Shown here: one piece after another, positions 26,347 through 35,205 of the stretch
Layout of the letters: the number at the start of each line of letters is the position of its first letter
Position numbering within the stretch: the stretch's first letter is position 1
Origin: Haloterrigena sp. KLK7
Lineage (GTDB): Archaea > Halobacteriota > Halobacteria > Halobacteriales > Natrialbaceae
Length of the DNA: 64,000 bases
Reading direction: 5' to 3'
NCBI RefSeq assembly: GCF_037914945.1
Contig: NZ_CP149787.1
Span: forward strand, 2,604,001-2,668,000
Notes under the pieces: generated by a model
Told to the model about the DNA's origin: nothing
The model's database searches: none
The model's input: only the letters and a program-made list of their open reading frames with translations
Position numbers and translations under genes: made by a program

Positions 26347-28218
26347 TTATCGACCGAACAGTCGTCTGAAGACGCTCCGTCCGCTCGGACGCTCCGCGAG
26401 CATCACCGAGCAGTCGACGTCGTTGACGACGTCCAGGTGGAGCGAACTGGTCACGAGCCGCGAGAGCAGGCCGCGCTCGGTCGCGCCGAGCAGGATCGTC
26501 GTGTGGTCTTCGGCCGCGCGACAGATCGCGCCCTCGACGTCGCCGGAGTCGTCGACGAGAATCTCGGCCTCGTGGAGGTCGTGGTCGATGGCCCACTCCT
26601 CTAAGAACTCCTCACCGGCCCGGCGCTCGTCGGGGCCGTCGACGACGTGCAGCAGCGAGACGTCGGCGCCGGCGGTGTCGCTGAGCGTCTTCGCGACCTC
26701 GGCGCTCAGGTCCGAGTCCGGACCGCCGGCCGTCGGCAGCAGGATCCGCGAGGTGTCCAGCCCGCGGTTCTTGACGACGAGGAAGTCACACGGGAGTTGG
26801 CTGGTCAACTCGCTGATGGGGCGCTCGGCGCGCGCGGCGTCCCACAGGTTGTTGTCGCCCCAGCCCATCACCACGAGGTCGGCGTGTTCGCGGACGGCGG
26901 TGTCGAAGATCTCCTCGAACGAGCGGTGCGTGACGATCGTCGAGATCTCGCTGTCGATGTCGTAGTCGTCGATGGAACCGGTGATGTCCTCGAGCAGCGC
27001 CTCGGATTCGTCGACGATCCGGGCGCGCTGTCTGTCGCTGCCGACCGCCGACGGTCGGTCGGGGGTCTGGACGACGTGGACGACGTGGAGGATCGCCGAC
27101 TCGTGTCTGTTCGCCAGCGTCGCGGCGAGTTCGACGAGCCGCGACTCGGTCCGCGGGTTCGCGATCGGAACGACCACCCGGAACGTGTCGTCGTCGGCGG
27201 GTGCGGTCGTCTCGCCGGTATCGATCAGGGGGACGTACGATCGCCCGGCGAAGCTTCCGAACAGCCACTCCTGGATCGAGAGGCGCCGTTCGATCCCCTC
27301 GAAGCGGGCGGACTCGAGGCGCTCCTCGCTGGTCTGGAACCAGTTGACGACGGTGACCAGCAGGATGCCGCCGATGGTGTTGCCCAGCGCCACCGGGAGG
27401 ACGAAATGGAACACACCGGTATAGAGGGAGAGTTCGCCGAGGAAGACGGCGAAGGCCATCTCCGTGAAGGAGGTGACGACGTGGAAGAGGTTCCCGATGG
27501 GGATCGCGAGGAAGGCCATGTAGACGATCAGAATTCTGGCGACCGTCTCGCGGGCGGCGTACTCCACCCAGACGACGCCGGCGACGATCAGGCCGGCGAA
27601 GGCCGCTTTGAAGAACAGGTCTAACCACGCGGTCTCCGGACCGTGGGTGCCGAGATACAGCGCAGCGTCGAACGCGTCGGCGGAGAGCACGCCGCCCCAC
27701 GCGAGCACGGCGGCGCCGATCGCGCCGCCGGTGAAGTTGCCGGCGAGGACGATCGTCCAGTGACGCAGCAGTGCGGGGACGCTGGCGATCCGCTCTAACG
27801 TCAGCGCGACCGGCGGCAGCGTGTTCTCCGTGTAGAGCTGGTAGCCGCCGATGATGATGTAGATGAACCCGAGCGGGTACAGCAGCGCGCTCAGGATCGG
27901 ATGGCCGCCGGTCGCCCCGTACAGCGAGGCGTACAGCAGGACCGTGATCGTGATCGCGAAGCCGGCGGCGATCCCGCTGAAGAACAGTTCGCGGCTGCCG
28001 GAGGTGACCTCCTCGTCGGCCGCCGCGACGATCCGCTGAAAGACTTCGTCGGAGGAGAACCGGTCGCGAACGACCGATCCGGCCGCCGGTGCTCCGCTTC
28101 GGGAGCGGTCGACGGCCTCGCGGACCCGCTCTGCCTCCTCGTCGCGATTAGGCGGTGGTGCCTCCTCCTGATCGGAGTGGTTCGTCTCCACCCGATCCGG
28201 ACGGTCGTGATCGCTCAT
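26347..28218 (-). CDS. Formate/nitrite-type channel fused to two UspA domains, 623 aa
   Basis: A charged N-terminus (1-70) is followed by a six-helix FNT/YfdC-type channel domain (about 75-305) with 'GNFTGGAIGA' and 'GNTIGGILLV' loops. Two universal stress domains follow (about 350-490 and 495-615); the second keeps the ATP-binding pattern 'GATERGLLSRLVTSS'. The architecture suggests a small-anion channel whose gate senses nucleotide or stress. FNT members transport formate, nitrite or hydrosulfide; the substrate here is unknown. A minus-strand CTTAGTTG box lies near 28240-28248. Divergent from crtD. Confidence 0.87.
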   Translation of the reverse strand: MSDHDRPDRVETNHSDQEEAPPPNRDEEAERVREAVDRSRSGAPAAGSVVRDRFSSDEVFQRIVAAADEEVTSGSRELFFSGIAAGFAITITVLLYASLYGATGGHPILSALLYPLGFIYIIIGGYQLYTENTLPPVALTLERIASVPALLRHWTIVLAGNFTGGAIGAAVLAWGGVLSADAFDAALYLGTHGPETAWLDLFFKAAFAGLIVAGVVWVEYAARETVARILIVYMAFLAIPIGNLFHVVTSFTEMAFAVFLGELSLYTGVFHFVLPVALGNTIGGILLVTVVNWFQTSEERLESARFEGIERRLSIQEWLFGSFAGRSYVPLIDTGETTAPADDDTFRVVVPIANPRTESRLVELAATLANRHESAILHVVHVVQTPDRPSAVGSDRQRARIVDESEALLEDITGSIDDYDIDSEISTIVTHRSFEEIFDTAVREHADLVVMGWGDNNLWDAARAERPISELTSQLPCDFLVVKNRGLDTSRILLPTAGGPDSDLSAEVAKTLSDTAGADVSLLHVVDGPDERRAGEEFLEEWAIDHDLHEAEILVDDSGDVEGAICRAAEDHTTILLGATERGLLSRLVTSSLHLDVVNDVDCSVMLAERPSGRSVFRRLFGR

Positions 28219-28330
28219 TGTCGGGACCGAATCACGGGATCAACTAAGCGTTTGGCTTTGAGACGCGGCGAGTCAGCAGGTGTCAAACGGGAGACCGAAA
28301 CCGCGGGACCCTACATGGGTATGACCTACG

Positions 28331-28336
28331 TTTATC
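28331..28336 (+). promoter_or_regulatory. TATA-like box of the crtD operon
   Basis: TTTATC lies 26-31 bases before ATG 28362, consistent with a leaderless mRNA for crtD-lyeJ-cruF. Confidence 0.6.
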
Positions 28337-28361
28337 ACCGTGCCGACACTCACGTTGGGGT

Positions 28362-29858
28362 ATGCAATCGCTGGCCGGTGAGTCGGTCGTCGTGGTCGGG
28401 GCCGGGATCGGCGGCCTCGCGACGGCCTGTTACCTCGCCGACGCGGGCGCCGACGTGCGAGTCGTCGAGAAGAACGAGCAGGTCGGCGGTCGAGCGAGTC
28501 GCCTCGAGGTCGACGGCTTCCGGTTCGACATGGGGCCGTCGTGGTACCTGATGCCCGACGTCTTCGAGCGGTTCTTCGCCGACTTCGATCGGACGCCGTC
28601 GGACTACTACGAGCTGACGCATCTCGACCCACATTATCGTATTTACTTTAAAGACGGAGATCGGGTCGACGTCACGCCGGACCTCGAGCGAACGAAGGCC
28701 GTCTTCGACGAGTACGAGGCGGGTACGGGGGAAGCCCTAGAGCGCTACCTCGAGAAGTCGAAGGAGAACTACGAGGTCGGGATGGAACACTTCGTCTACG
28801 AGGATCGCACTCGCCTGCGCGACTACATCGATCCCGACGTGGCCCGACAGGCGCGCGGGCTGTCCCTGCTGGGGTCGATGCAGGGCCACGTCGAGGAGTA
28901 CTTCGACCACCCGAAGCTCCAGCAGATCATGCAGTACACGCTGGTGTTCCTCGGCGGCTCGCCGACGAACACGCCGGCGCTCTATAATCTGATGAGCCAC
29001 GTCGATTTCAACCTCGGCGTCTGGTATCCCGACGGCGGGATCGCCGCCGTCGTCGACGGCATCGCGCGACTCGGTCGGGAACTGGGCGTCGAGTACGACA
29101 CCGATCGGCCGGTGACGGCGATCAAGGGCCGCGAGGGCGCGTTCCTCGTCGAGACGCCGGACGGTCCGATTCGATCGGATCTGGTCGTCAGCAACGCCGA
29201 CTACGCCCACACCGAACAGGAGCTCTTACAGCCCGAACAGCGCGGCTACGACGCCGACTACTGGGAGAAGCGCACCTACGCTCCCTCCGCGTTCCTGCTG
29301 TACCTCGGCGTCGAGGGCGACGTCGACGAACTCGCCCACCACACGCTGGTCCTTCCGACGGACTGGCAGGACCACTTCGATCAGATCTTCGAGGATCCCC
29401 AGTGGCCAGACGACCCGGCGTACTACCTCTGTGTCCCCTCGAAGACGGACGAGGACGTCGCTCCCGACGGCCACAGCGCGCTGTTCGTCCTCGTCCCCAT
29501 CGCGCCCGGCCTCGAGGACACCCCCGAAATCCGCGACGAGTACCGCGAGAGGATCCTCGCGGACATCGCCGACAACACCGGGACCGATCTGCGCGATCGG
29601 ATCGTCCTCGAGGAGCGGTTCTGCATCGAGGACTTCGCCGACCGGTACAACAGCTACGATGGGACCGCGCTCGGCCTGGCTCACACGCTCCGGCAAACGG
29701 CGCTGTTCCGCCCGCCCCACCGCGCCAAGGGGGTCGACGGGCTCTACCTCGTCGGCGGCGACACGACGCCCGGGATCGGCGTCCCCATGTGTCTCATCAG
29801 CGGCGAACTGACCGCCGAAAAGGTCCTCGAGGACTACGGGCGGCCGGAGCGCCGGTGA
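28362..29858 (+). CDS. crtD: Carotenoid 3,4-desaturase (CrtI/CrtD family)
   Basis: 498-residue FAD-dependent desaturase. The nucleotide-binding site 'VVGAGIGGLATACYL' opens the protein and 'GVDGLYLVGGDTTPG' closes it, as in phytoene desaturases. In Haloarcula the same three-gene order (crtD, lyeJ, cruF) makes the C50 carotenoid bacterioruberin, with CrtD introducing the 3,4 double bonds. The operon order is the basis for choosing CrtD over CrtI; a phytoene desaturase role is the alternative. The next gene starts 14 bases downstream. Confidence 0.87.
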   Translation: MQSLAGESVVVVGAGIGGLATACYLADAGADVRVVEKNEQVGGRASRLEVDGFRFDMGPSWYLMPDVFERFFADFDRTPSDYYELTHLDPHYRIYFKDGDRVDVTPDLERTKAVFDEYEAGTGEALERYLEKSKENYEVGMEHFVYEDRTRLRDYIDPDVARQARGLSLLGSMQGHVEEYFDHPKLQQIMQYTLVFLGGSPTNTPALYNLMSHVDFNLGVWYPDGGIAAVVDGIARLGRELGVEYDTDRPVTAIKGREGAFLVETPDGPIRSDLVVSNADYAHTEQELLQPEQRGYDADYWEKRTYAPSAFLLYLGVEGDVDELAHHTLVLPTDWQDHFDQIFEDPQWPDDPAYYLCVPSKTDEDVAPDGHSALFVLVPIAPGLEDTPEIRDEYRERILADIADNTGTDLRDRIVLEERFCIEDFADRYNSYDGTALGLAHTLRQTALFRPPHRAKGVDGLYLVGGDTTPGIGVPMCLISGELTAEKVLEDYGRPERR

Positions 29859-29871
29859 TCGTTTCGCAGCA

Positions 29872-30744
29872 ATGACCGCGAACTCGGCGGCCGCGAGCGA
29901 CGGACGCCGCCGCGATCAGTTCCGGTATCTGTTGACCCTCTCGCGGCCCCGGTTCTGGCTCTACCTCGCCGGGCCGGTGCTGGTTGGCGTCGCCTACGCC
30001 GCCGACAGCGTCGGCGAGCTACTCACACCCAGCGCAGTCGTCCTGTTCGCCTACTTCCTCCTCCCGGCGAACGTCTTCCTCTACGGGATCAACGACATCT
30101 ACGACCGCGAGATCGACGCGGCGAATCCCAAGAAATCGGAGCAGGAGGCTCGGTACCGCGGCCAGCGGATCGTTCCCGTCGTCGTGACCGTCTGCGCTCT
30201 CTTGCCGCTGGCGATCCTCCCGCTCGTCCCGTCCGCGGCGTGGCCGTGGCTCGCGGTCTTCCTCGTCCTCGGGGCGGCCTACAGCGCGCCGCCGGTCCGG
30301 TTCAAGACGACGCCGCTGCTGGACTCGGTCTCGAACGGGCTCTACATCGCTCCGGGTGCGGCCGCCTACGCCGCCGTCGCGGGGAGTCAGCCGCCCGTTC
30401 TCGCCGTCCTCGGCGGTTGGCTGTGGGCGATGGGGATGCACACCTTCTCCGCGATTCCCGACATCGACCCCGACCGGGAGACCGGCATTCGGACGACCGC
30501 GACGGTGCTCGGCGAGCGCCGGACCTACGCCTACTGCGGCGCCTGTTGGCTCGCGGCCGCGGCCGCGTTCGCCGCGCTCGACCTCCGGTTGGGGGCGCTC
30601 ATGCTCGTCTACCCCGGCCTCGTCGCGGCGATCGTCACCTCGAGCGTCGCGGTCGATCGCGCGTACTGGTGGTTCCCGGCGATCAACACGGTCGTCGGCG
30701 CGGCGCTGACGATGGGCGGGCTCTGGAGGCTGCTCTATGGGTGA
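29872..30744 (+). CDS. lyeJ: Lycopene elongase / 1,2-hydratase (UbiA family)
   Basis: 290-residue UbiA prenyltransferase with about eight membrane helices and both Asp-rich motifs, 'NDIYDREIDAANPKK' and 'DIDPDRETG'. LyeJ adds C5 units to both ends of lycopene and hydrates them, building the C50 skeleton. It is the middle gene of crtD-lyeJ-cruF and overlaps cruF by eight bases. Confidence 0.9.
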   Translation: MTANSAAASDGRRRDQFRYLLTLSRPRFWLYLAGPVLVGVAYAADSVGELLTPSAVVLFAYFLLPANVFLYGINDIYDREIDAANPKKSEQEARYRGQRIVPVVVTVCALLPLAILPLVPSAAWPWLAVFLVLGAAYSAPPVRFKTTPLLDSVSNGLYIAPGAAAYAAVAGSQPPVLAVLGGWLWAMGMHTFSAIPDIDPDRETGIRTTATVLGERRTYAYCGACWLAAAAAFAALDLRLGALMLVYPGLVAAIVTSSVAVDRAYWWFPAINTVVGAALTMGGLWRLLYG

Positions 30745-31693
30745 TTCGGACGCTCCGTCGGGCACGGAGACCGAGGCCGAGGCCGATGCCGATGCCGCTG
30801 CCGCCGAAACCGGCACCGATGCCACCGCCGTCGAGACCGCTGACCGCCGAGCAGCGATTCAGCGGCGACTCGAGTCGCTGATCCGCGAGAATCGATTCAC
30901 GATCGCGGTCGTCTTCCCGGTCGTCGGCGCGGTGACGCTGGTCGCGAGCGCCGAGGGGCTGTTCCCGGACCCGCTCGCGTTCAACCCGCTGTTGATCCTG
31001 TTCGGGACGCTGGTGATGCGCTCGCCGCTGGTCGTCGGCCTGCTCCCGCGGGTCGACCGGCGAGCGCTGGGCTGTCTGGGACTCCTGACGGTCTACACGT
31101 ACGCGATCGAACTGGTCGGCGTGCGAACCGACTGGCCGTACGGGGCCTTCGAGTACGGGATCCGACTCGGGCCGATGCTGTTCGACGAGATCCCGCTCGC
31201 GCTCCCGGTGTTTTTCGTCCCGCTGGTTCTGAACGCCTATCTGCTGACGCTGCTGGTCCTCGACGGCCGGGGCGCGAACCCGCTCGTCAGGCTCCCGACC
31301 GCGGTCGCCGCCGTGATCGCCGTCGACCTCGTCCTCGACCCGGCCGCCGTCGCCATCGGTTTCTGGGCGTACGTCCCGCCGGGCGGCTACTACGGCGTCC
31401 CCGCCTCGAACTACGTCGGATGGCTCCTCTCGGGGACCGTCGCCGTCGTCCTCGTCGATCTCGCGTTCGACCGCGCGGCGCTGCTCGAGCGCGTCCGCAC
31501 CTGTGAGTTCCTCCTCGACGATCTGGTGAGTTTCGTCTTGCTCTGGGGGGCGATCAACGTCCTCTACGGGAACTGGCTGGCCGCCGGCGTCGCCGGCCTG
31601 TTCTGTCTCGGCCTGTTCCGGACCGACCGCTACGACCGCGAGCTGCTCCTGACGGCGCTCCCCGCGGGTGTCGGGGAGGATCGCAACTCGTGA
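30737..31693 (+). CDS. cruF: Bisanhydrobacterioruberin hydratase (CruF family)
   Basis: 318-residue integral membrane protein with about seven helices. It resembles CruF carotenoid 1,2-hydratases ('ELVGVRTDWPYGAFEYG' is the family core), which add water to the C50 end groups to give bacterioruberin. The first about 35 residues are an acidic, Ala/Thr/Glu-rich extension. The ATG overlaps the lyeJ stop by eight bases, so expression is coupled. Confidence 0.88.
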   Translation: MGDSDAPSGTETEAEADADAAAAETGTDATAVETADRRAAIQRRLESLIRENRFTIAVVFPVVGAVTLVASAEGLFPDPLAFNPLLILFGTLVMRSPLVVGLLPRVDRRALGCLGLLTVYTYAIELVGVRTDWPYGAFEYGIRLGPMLFDEIPLALPVFFVPLVLNAYLLTLLVLDGRGANPLVRLPTAVAAVIAVDLVLDPAAVAIGFWAYVPPGGYYGVPASNYVGWLLSGTVAVVLVDLAFDRAALLERVRTCEFLLDDLVSFVLLWGAINVLYGNWLAAGVAGLFCLGLFRTDRYDRELLLTALPAGVGEDRNS

Positions 31694-31914
31694 GCCGCGG
31701 TGTTCGGACGACGTCCGTCGGCGCGAGAATCGCGCGACGGCCGGGACAGGCGACGACGGTCTTCCGTCCGCTGAGGTCGCCATATCACCACGCCCGACGG
31801 CAACTGAGAACGTCGTACGCCGATCGGCGTTGGCCGCTGCCGCCGGCCGCGGCGAGCCGTCGAGAGCGAACGCGCTTGCTCGAGGTTTTTCACTCGCGTG
31901 CCCGTACTGTCCGT

Positions 31915-32076
31915 ATGGCGACCAAGGCGCCGGTCGAGTGTCCGCTCTGTCGAACCGAACTCGAGGGCGATCGGAACCTCGAGGACCATCTCGTCAGCGA
32001 TCACACGAAACAGCGGTTAGCGCGGTTCGTCGTCGCTGAAACCGAGGCACTGAACGCGAAGGACGTCTCGGAGTGA
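31915..32076 (+). CDS. Small zinc-finger protein, 53 aa
   Basis: 'CPLCRTELEGDRNLEDHLVSDH' in part gives a C2H2-like arrangement (CxxC, 13 residues, HxxxxH). Start at ATG 31915 is supported by a T-run about 28 bases upstream; the longer frame before it has no coding character. Probably a DNA- or RNA-binding regulator of the small haloarchaeal zinc-finger group. Confidence 0.75.
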   Translation: MATKAPVECPLCRTELEGDRNLEDHLVSDHTKQRLARFVVAETEALNAKDVSE

Positions 32077-32109
32077 GCGCCGACCGCGGCCGTTCGACGC
32101 CGATGCAAG

Positions 32110-32262
32110 TCAGACGAACAGGCCGGTAATGAAACTCCCGAACAGGAGCAACAGGAGGACCGCGGCCAACGTGAGCGTCAGCCAGATACCGAGACCGACC
32201 GCGGTCCGGCGAGCGTTCTCTCGGTCGATGTCGACGGGGTCGTGCGAGTCGGTGGTGGACAT
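32110..32262 (-). CDS. Small membrane protein, 50 aa
   Basis: ATG 32262 opens 'MSTTDSHDPVDIDREN', then one long hydrophobic helix (about residues 21-50) ends 'GSFITGLFV'. The composition fits a genuine haloarchaeal small membrane protein with an acidic cytoplasmic N-terminus. It lies between the zinc-finger gene and crtB. Function unknown. Confidence 0.6.
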   Translation of the reverse strand: MSTTDSHDPVDIDRENARRTAVGLGIWLTLTLAAVLLLLLFGSFITGLFV

Positions 32263-32344
32263 ACGCGATTCCCTACGTCCCGATGGACAACAACGGGAAA
32301 TCCATTATATCGAGGGCATTGAAAAGCGGCCGCCGAGTTCGGCG

Positions 32345-33295
32345 TCACTGCGTCGGGACGCGACCGCCGTGTCCGGACTCGCGTCGATCGCGATCGCGGA
32401 CGGGGACGGCGGAGACGCGGCGGAAGACGGCCTCCGGATCGCGGTTCCGATGCCAGTGCCAGCGAGTCTTCACGAGACACCACAGCTTTCGCGCCGTCGA
32501 GAGCGACGGCTCTCGACCGAGCACGTCGTAGTCCTGCGCCCGAATGAGGGTGTGGTGTTCCGCGTAGAGGACGGCCGCGAGCAGGACGGGGAGTTGGCAG
32601 TCTGCGGGGAGATAGCGGATACCAGCGACGCCCTCGCGGTAGAGTTCCTCGGTCCGTTTGAGCTCCGCCGCCATCGCCGCTGCGAACGACTCGGAGTACT
32701 CGAGGCGTTCGATCTGGGCGTCCGAAACGCCGTGTTTGCGGAGCCTCTCCTGTGGCAGGTAGATCCGATCGCGCTCGACGACGTCCTCGCGGACGTCCCG
32801 CAGGAAGTTCGTCATCTGGAACGCCTCGCCGAGTTTGACGGCGTGAGGGAGCGCGGCCTCGCGCTCGTCGGGATCCATGATCGCCGTCATCATCACGCCG
32901 ACGGCGGCCGCCGAACCGCGCATGTACGTCTCGAGGTCGTCGTAGGTCTCGTAGCGGTCGGTATCGATGTCCGACTGCATCGCGTCGACGAACGACTCGA
33001 TCTCGTCGTCCGCGATGCCGTACTCCCGCCGGAGTTCGTCGAACGCCTCGAGAACGGGTCCGTCGGGATCGGCTTTCCCGAGGGCCTGGGCTCGGAGCGA
33101 CTCGAGCTCGGCGCGCTGCTGGTCGGGCGGAACGCCGTCGGCGTCGTCGACGATCTCGTCGGCGATCCGGAAGAACCCGTAGAGGACGTGGGTCGCGTGG
33201 CGAACCCGTTCCGGGAGGAACTTCGTCGCCAGATAGAACGTCTTTCCCGTTCGCTGCTGGATCGCCTTTCCCGCGTCGATGTGTGCTTGCTGCAT
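32345..33295 (-). CDS. crtB: Phytoene synthase
   Basis: 316-residue squalene/phytoene synthase family enzyme. The two Asp-rich metal-binding motifs are 'ADEIVDD' and 'NFLRDVREDV'; 'YLATKFLPERVRHATHVLYGF' matches the family N-terminus in part. It condenses two geranylgeranyl diphosphates to phytoene, the first step toward the C50 carotenoids made by crtD-lyeJ-cruF. ATG 33295 ('MQQAHIDAGKA') was chosen over 33349 because the latter lies in the TATA box. The upstream neighbour is a Bat-like regulator on the same strand. Confidence 0.92.
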   Translation of the reverse strand: MQQAHIDAGKAIQQRTGKTFYLATKFLPERVRHATHVLYGFFRIADEIVDDADGVPPDQQRAELESLRAQALGKADPDGPVLEAFDELRREYGIADDEIESFVDAMQSDIDTDRYETYDDLETYMRGSAAAVGVMMTAIMDPDEREAALPHAVKLGEAFQMTNFLRDVREDVVERDRIYLPQERLRKHGVSDAQIERLEYSESFAAAMAAELKRTEELYREGVAGIRYLPADCQLPVLLAAVLYAEHHTLIRAQDYDVLGREPSLSTARKLWCLVKTRWHWHRNRDPEAVFRRVSAVPVRDRDRRESGHGGRVPTQ

Positions 33296-33346
33296 GCTCT
33301 CTCTTCTGACCCTCCCCGTCGTGGGATGTAACGGATACGACAGGAG

Positions 33347-33355
33347 CATATAAAA
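33347..33355 (-). promoter_or_regulatory. TATA box of crtB
   Basis: Minus-strand TTTTATATG about 55 bases before ATG 33295, predicting a leader of about 25-30 bases. The box lies in the 130-base gap after the Bat-like gene, so crtB has its own promoter. Confidence 0.55.
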
Positions 33356-33424
33356 TAGCTACCCCTACCTAGTGGGGTCGTCGTCTGCTCGCAGGCGAAG
33401 TCCGCTCGCATGGTCCGCGGAACT

Positions 33425-35080
33425 TCATTCCGCGCTATCGAACAGTTCGTCCAGCAGTTTCCGCTGTGCGGTCCGGAGGTGCTGGTGGAACGTCGACCGG
33501 GAGATCCCCATCGACTGGGCGAGTTCCTCGCCGGAGACGTTTCGCGGCCATTCGAAGTAGTCGGCGTAGTAAGCCTTCCGCAGCGCCGTCTGCTGGCGAT
33601 CGGTCAGCGACGACTCCAGTCGCGCCATCACGTCTTCCGGCGTTCGTCTGGGGCGATCGGTCTCGCGGTAGCTGATCAACTCGACCGCGTCGTATCGCCG
33701 CTCGAGCAGGTCGTAGACCGAGCGTGCAACCTGCCCGTTCGGGAGGTCGGCGGTGAGATCGACGATCGCGTCGTCGGCAGCGGTCTGGCGATCGGTCTGC
33801 GTGACGCCGGCCCTGGTCTCGAACCGTCGAACCGTCGCCCCGTGATCGGAGAGCGTCCGCAGAATGCCGTCGTCGACGGCGGTCTCGAGGAGCGTCCCGC
33901 CGTCGTACGTCGAGAGGACTCTGACGTCGGAAACGCCGTCGATCGCCGCCGCGTCCGGGGCACCGTCGACGGCTCGGTCGGCGTGGAAAAACGCGATCGG
34001 CGTCCCGTCCTCGTCGTCGGTCAGTCCCCGATAGGTGACCGTCGCCTCGAGTTCGGTCGCCAGCGCCGCGACGAACAGTTCGGGGTCCGCGATCGCGAGC
34101 TCGAGTTCGACGACGGCGTCGGTCGTCAACATCCGCCGCACCTCGATCGCGTTCATCGCGGTCGAGATCGTTCCGGCCAGCGAGTCGAGAACGAGCAGTT
34201 CGCGCTCCACGAAGACGTCCGGGGCGTCGGCGAACACCACGAGGACGCCGTACGTGACGTCGCCGTAGGTAAGCGGCAGTGCGGCGACCGACTGGAACTG
34301 CTCCCCGGCGCCCGTCGGCCACCAGCGTCTCGCGTCGTCGAACGATTCGAGGTCTTGAACCACTTGTGCGTCACCGTCCGCAAGCGCCCGGACGGCGGGG
34401 TGGCTCTCGTCCGACCCGAGGACGAGATCACCGTCCTCGAGGGGGACGTCGTCGGCGCCGGCCCACTCGCGCGGCGAGAGGCGACGGTTCGTGACGTCGA
34501 CGCGACCGATCCAGGCGAGCACGTACGGTTCGGTATCGGTGAGACGCGAACAGACCGCGCGTTCGATCTCCTCGCGGGTCGTCGCGCCGACGGCGGCGTC
34601 GGTGATGTCCCGGAGCAGGCCGTCGACGCGCTCGAGGACGTGCTCGAGCGTCCGGTGTTCCTCCCGGAGTTCCGCGGCGGTCTCCTCGGCGGCGATTTCG
34701 GCCAGTTTGCGCTCGGTGATCTCGAGGTGGACCACCGAGACGCGGAGCTCTCCGCCGATGTGAAATCGCTTCGCCCACATCAGGAACCACTGCTTTCGCT
34801 CGGGGGAGTGACAGGGGTACTCCATCGTGAAGGTCTCCCGCTCGCCGTCGATGAGCGCCTCGAGGCCTTCGACCGCCCGTCTGGCGTACTCGTCGGTATC
34901 CGCGTCTGTCCTCGCCGTCTCGATGTAGTTGACGCCGACGTGGTCCGTCCGATGATCGTCGGGACCGAACGCCTGCCAGGATTCGTTGGTCAGCAGGATC
35001 TCCCCGTCCTCGTCGAGGACCGCGACGGTGATGGGGAGCGTCTCGAGGGCGGCGTCGGCGAGTGTCTTCCCGGCGTCCAT
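33425..35080 (-). CDS. Bat-like PAS-GAF-HTH-10 regulator, 551 aa
   Basis: Domain order: PAS (about 5-125), coiled linker (125-160), GAF (about 165-315), a bacterio-opsin-activator-type insert, and a C-terminal HTH-10 domain (about 490-548, 'LTDRQQTALRKAYYADYFEWPR' in part, then 'GISRSTFHQHLRTA'). This is the architecture of Bat, which in Halobacterium senses oxygen/light and activates bop and crtB. Its position next to crtB supports control of carotenoid synthesis. No opsin or brp gene is in the window, so the bat name is not assigned. Confidence 0.87.
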   Translation of the reverse strand: MDAGKTLADAALETLPITVAVLDEDGEILLTNESWQAFGPDDHRTDHVGVNYIETARTDADTDEYARRAVEGLEALIDGERETFTMEYPCHSPERKQWFLMWAKRFHIGGELRVSVVHLEITERKLAEIAAEETAAELREEHRTLEHVLERVDGLLRDITDAAVGATTREEIERAVCSRLTDTEPYVLAWIGRVDVTNRRLSPREWAGADDVPLEDGDLVLGSDESHPAVRALADGDAQVVQDLESFDDARRWWPTGAGEQFQSVAALPLTYGDVTYGVLVVFADAPDVFVERELLVLDSLAGTISTAMNAIEVRRMLTTDAVVELELAIADPELFVAALATELEATVTYRGLTDDEDGTPIAFFHADRAVDGAPDAAAIDGVSDVRVLSTYDGGTLLETAVDDGILRTLSDHGATVRRFETRAGVTQTDRQTAADDAIVDLTADLPNGQVARSVYDLLERRYDAVELISYRETDRPRRTPEDVMARLESSLTDRQQTALRKAYYADYFEWPRNVSGEELAQSMGISRSTFHQHLRTAQRKLLDELFDSAE

Positions 35081-35175
35081 CGGATACCGATTCGGGCTTG
35101 AGCCCCAAATGAACTCGGGCCCGAGGAGACACCGCGATCGCGCGAAAAGTAATTGATTTCGGATCCGTCTCCGGG

Positions 35176-35184
35176 TTTAAATAC
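35176..35184 (+). promoter_or_regulatory. TATA box of the pilin-like operon
   Basis: TTTAAATAC lies 22-30 bases before ATG 35206. Confidence 0.6.
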
Positions 35185-35205
35185 GATCACGAGCCAGCAG
35201 CGGCT

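Noticed and set aside
33425-35080. Assignment of the gene name bat
   Set aside because: Architecture fits, but no opsin or brp gene is present and paralogues are many in haloarchaea.
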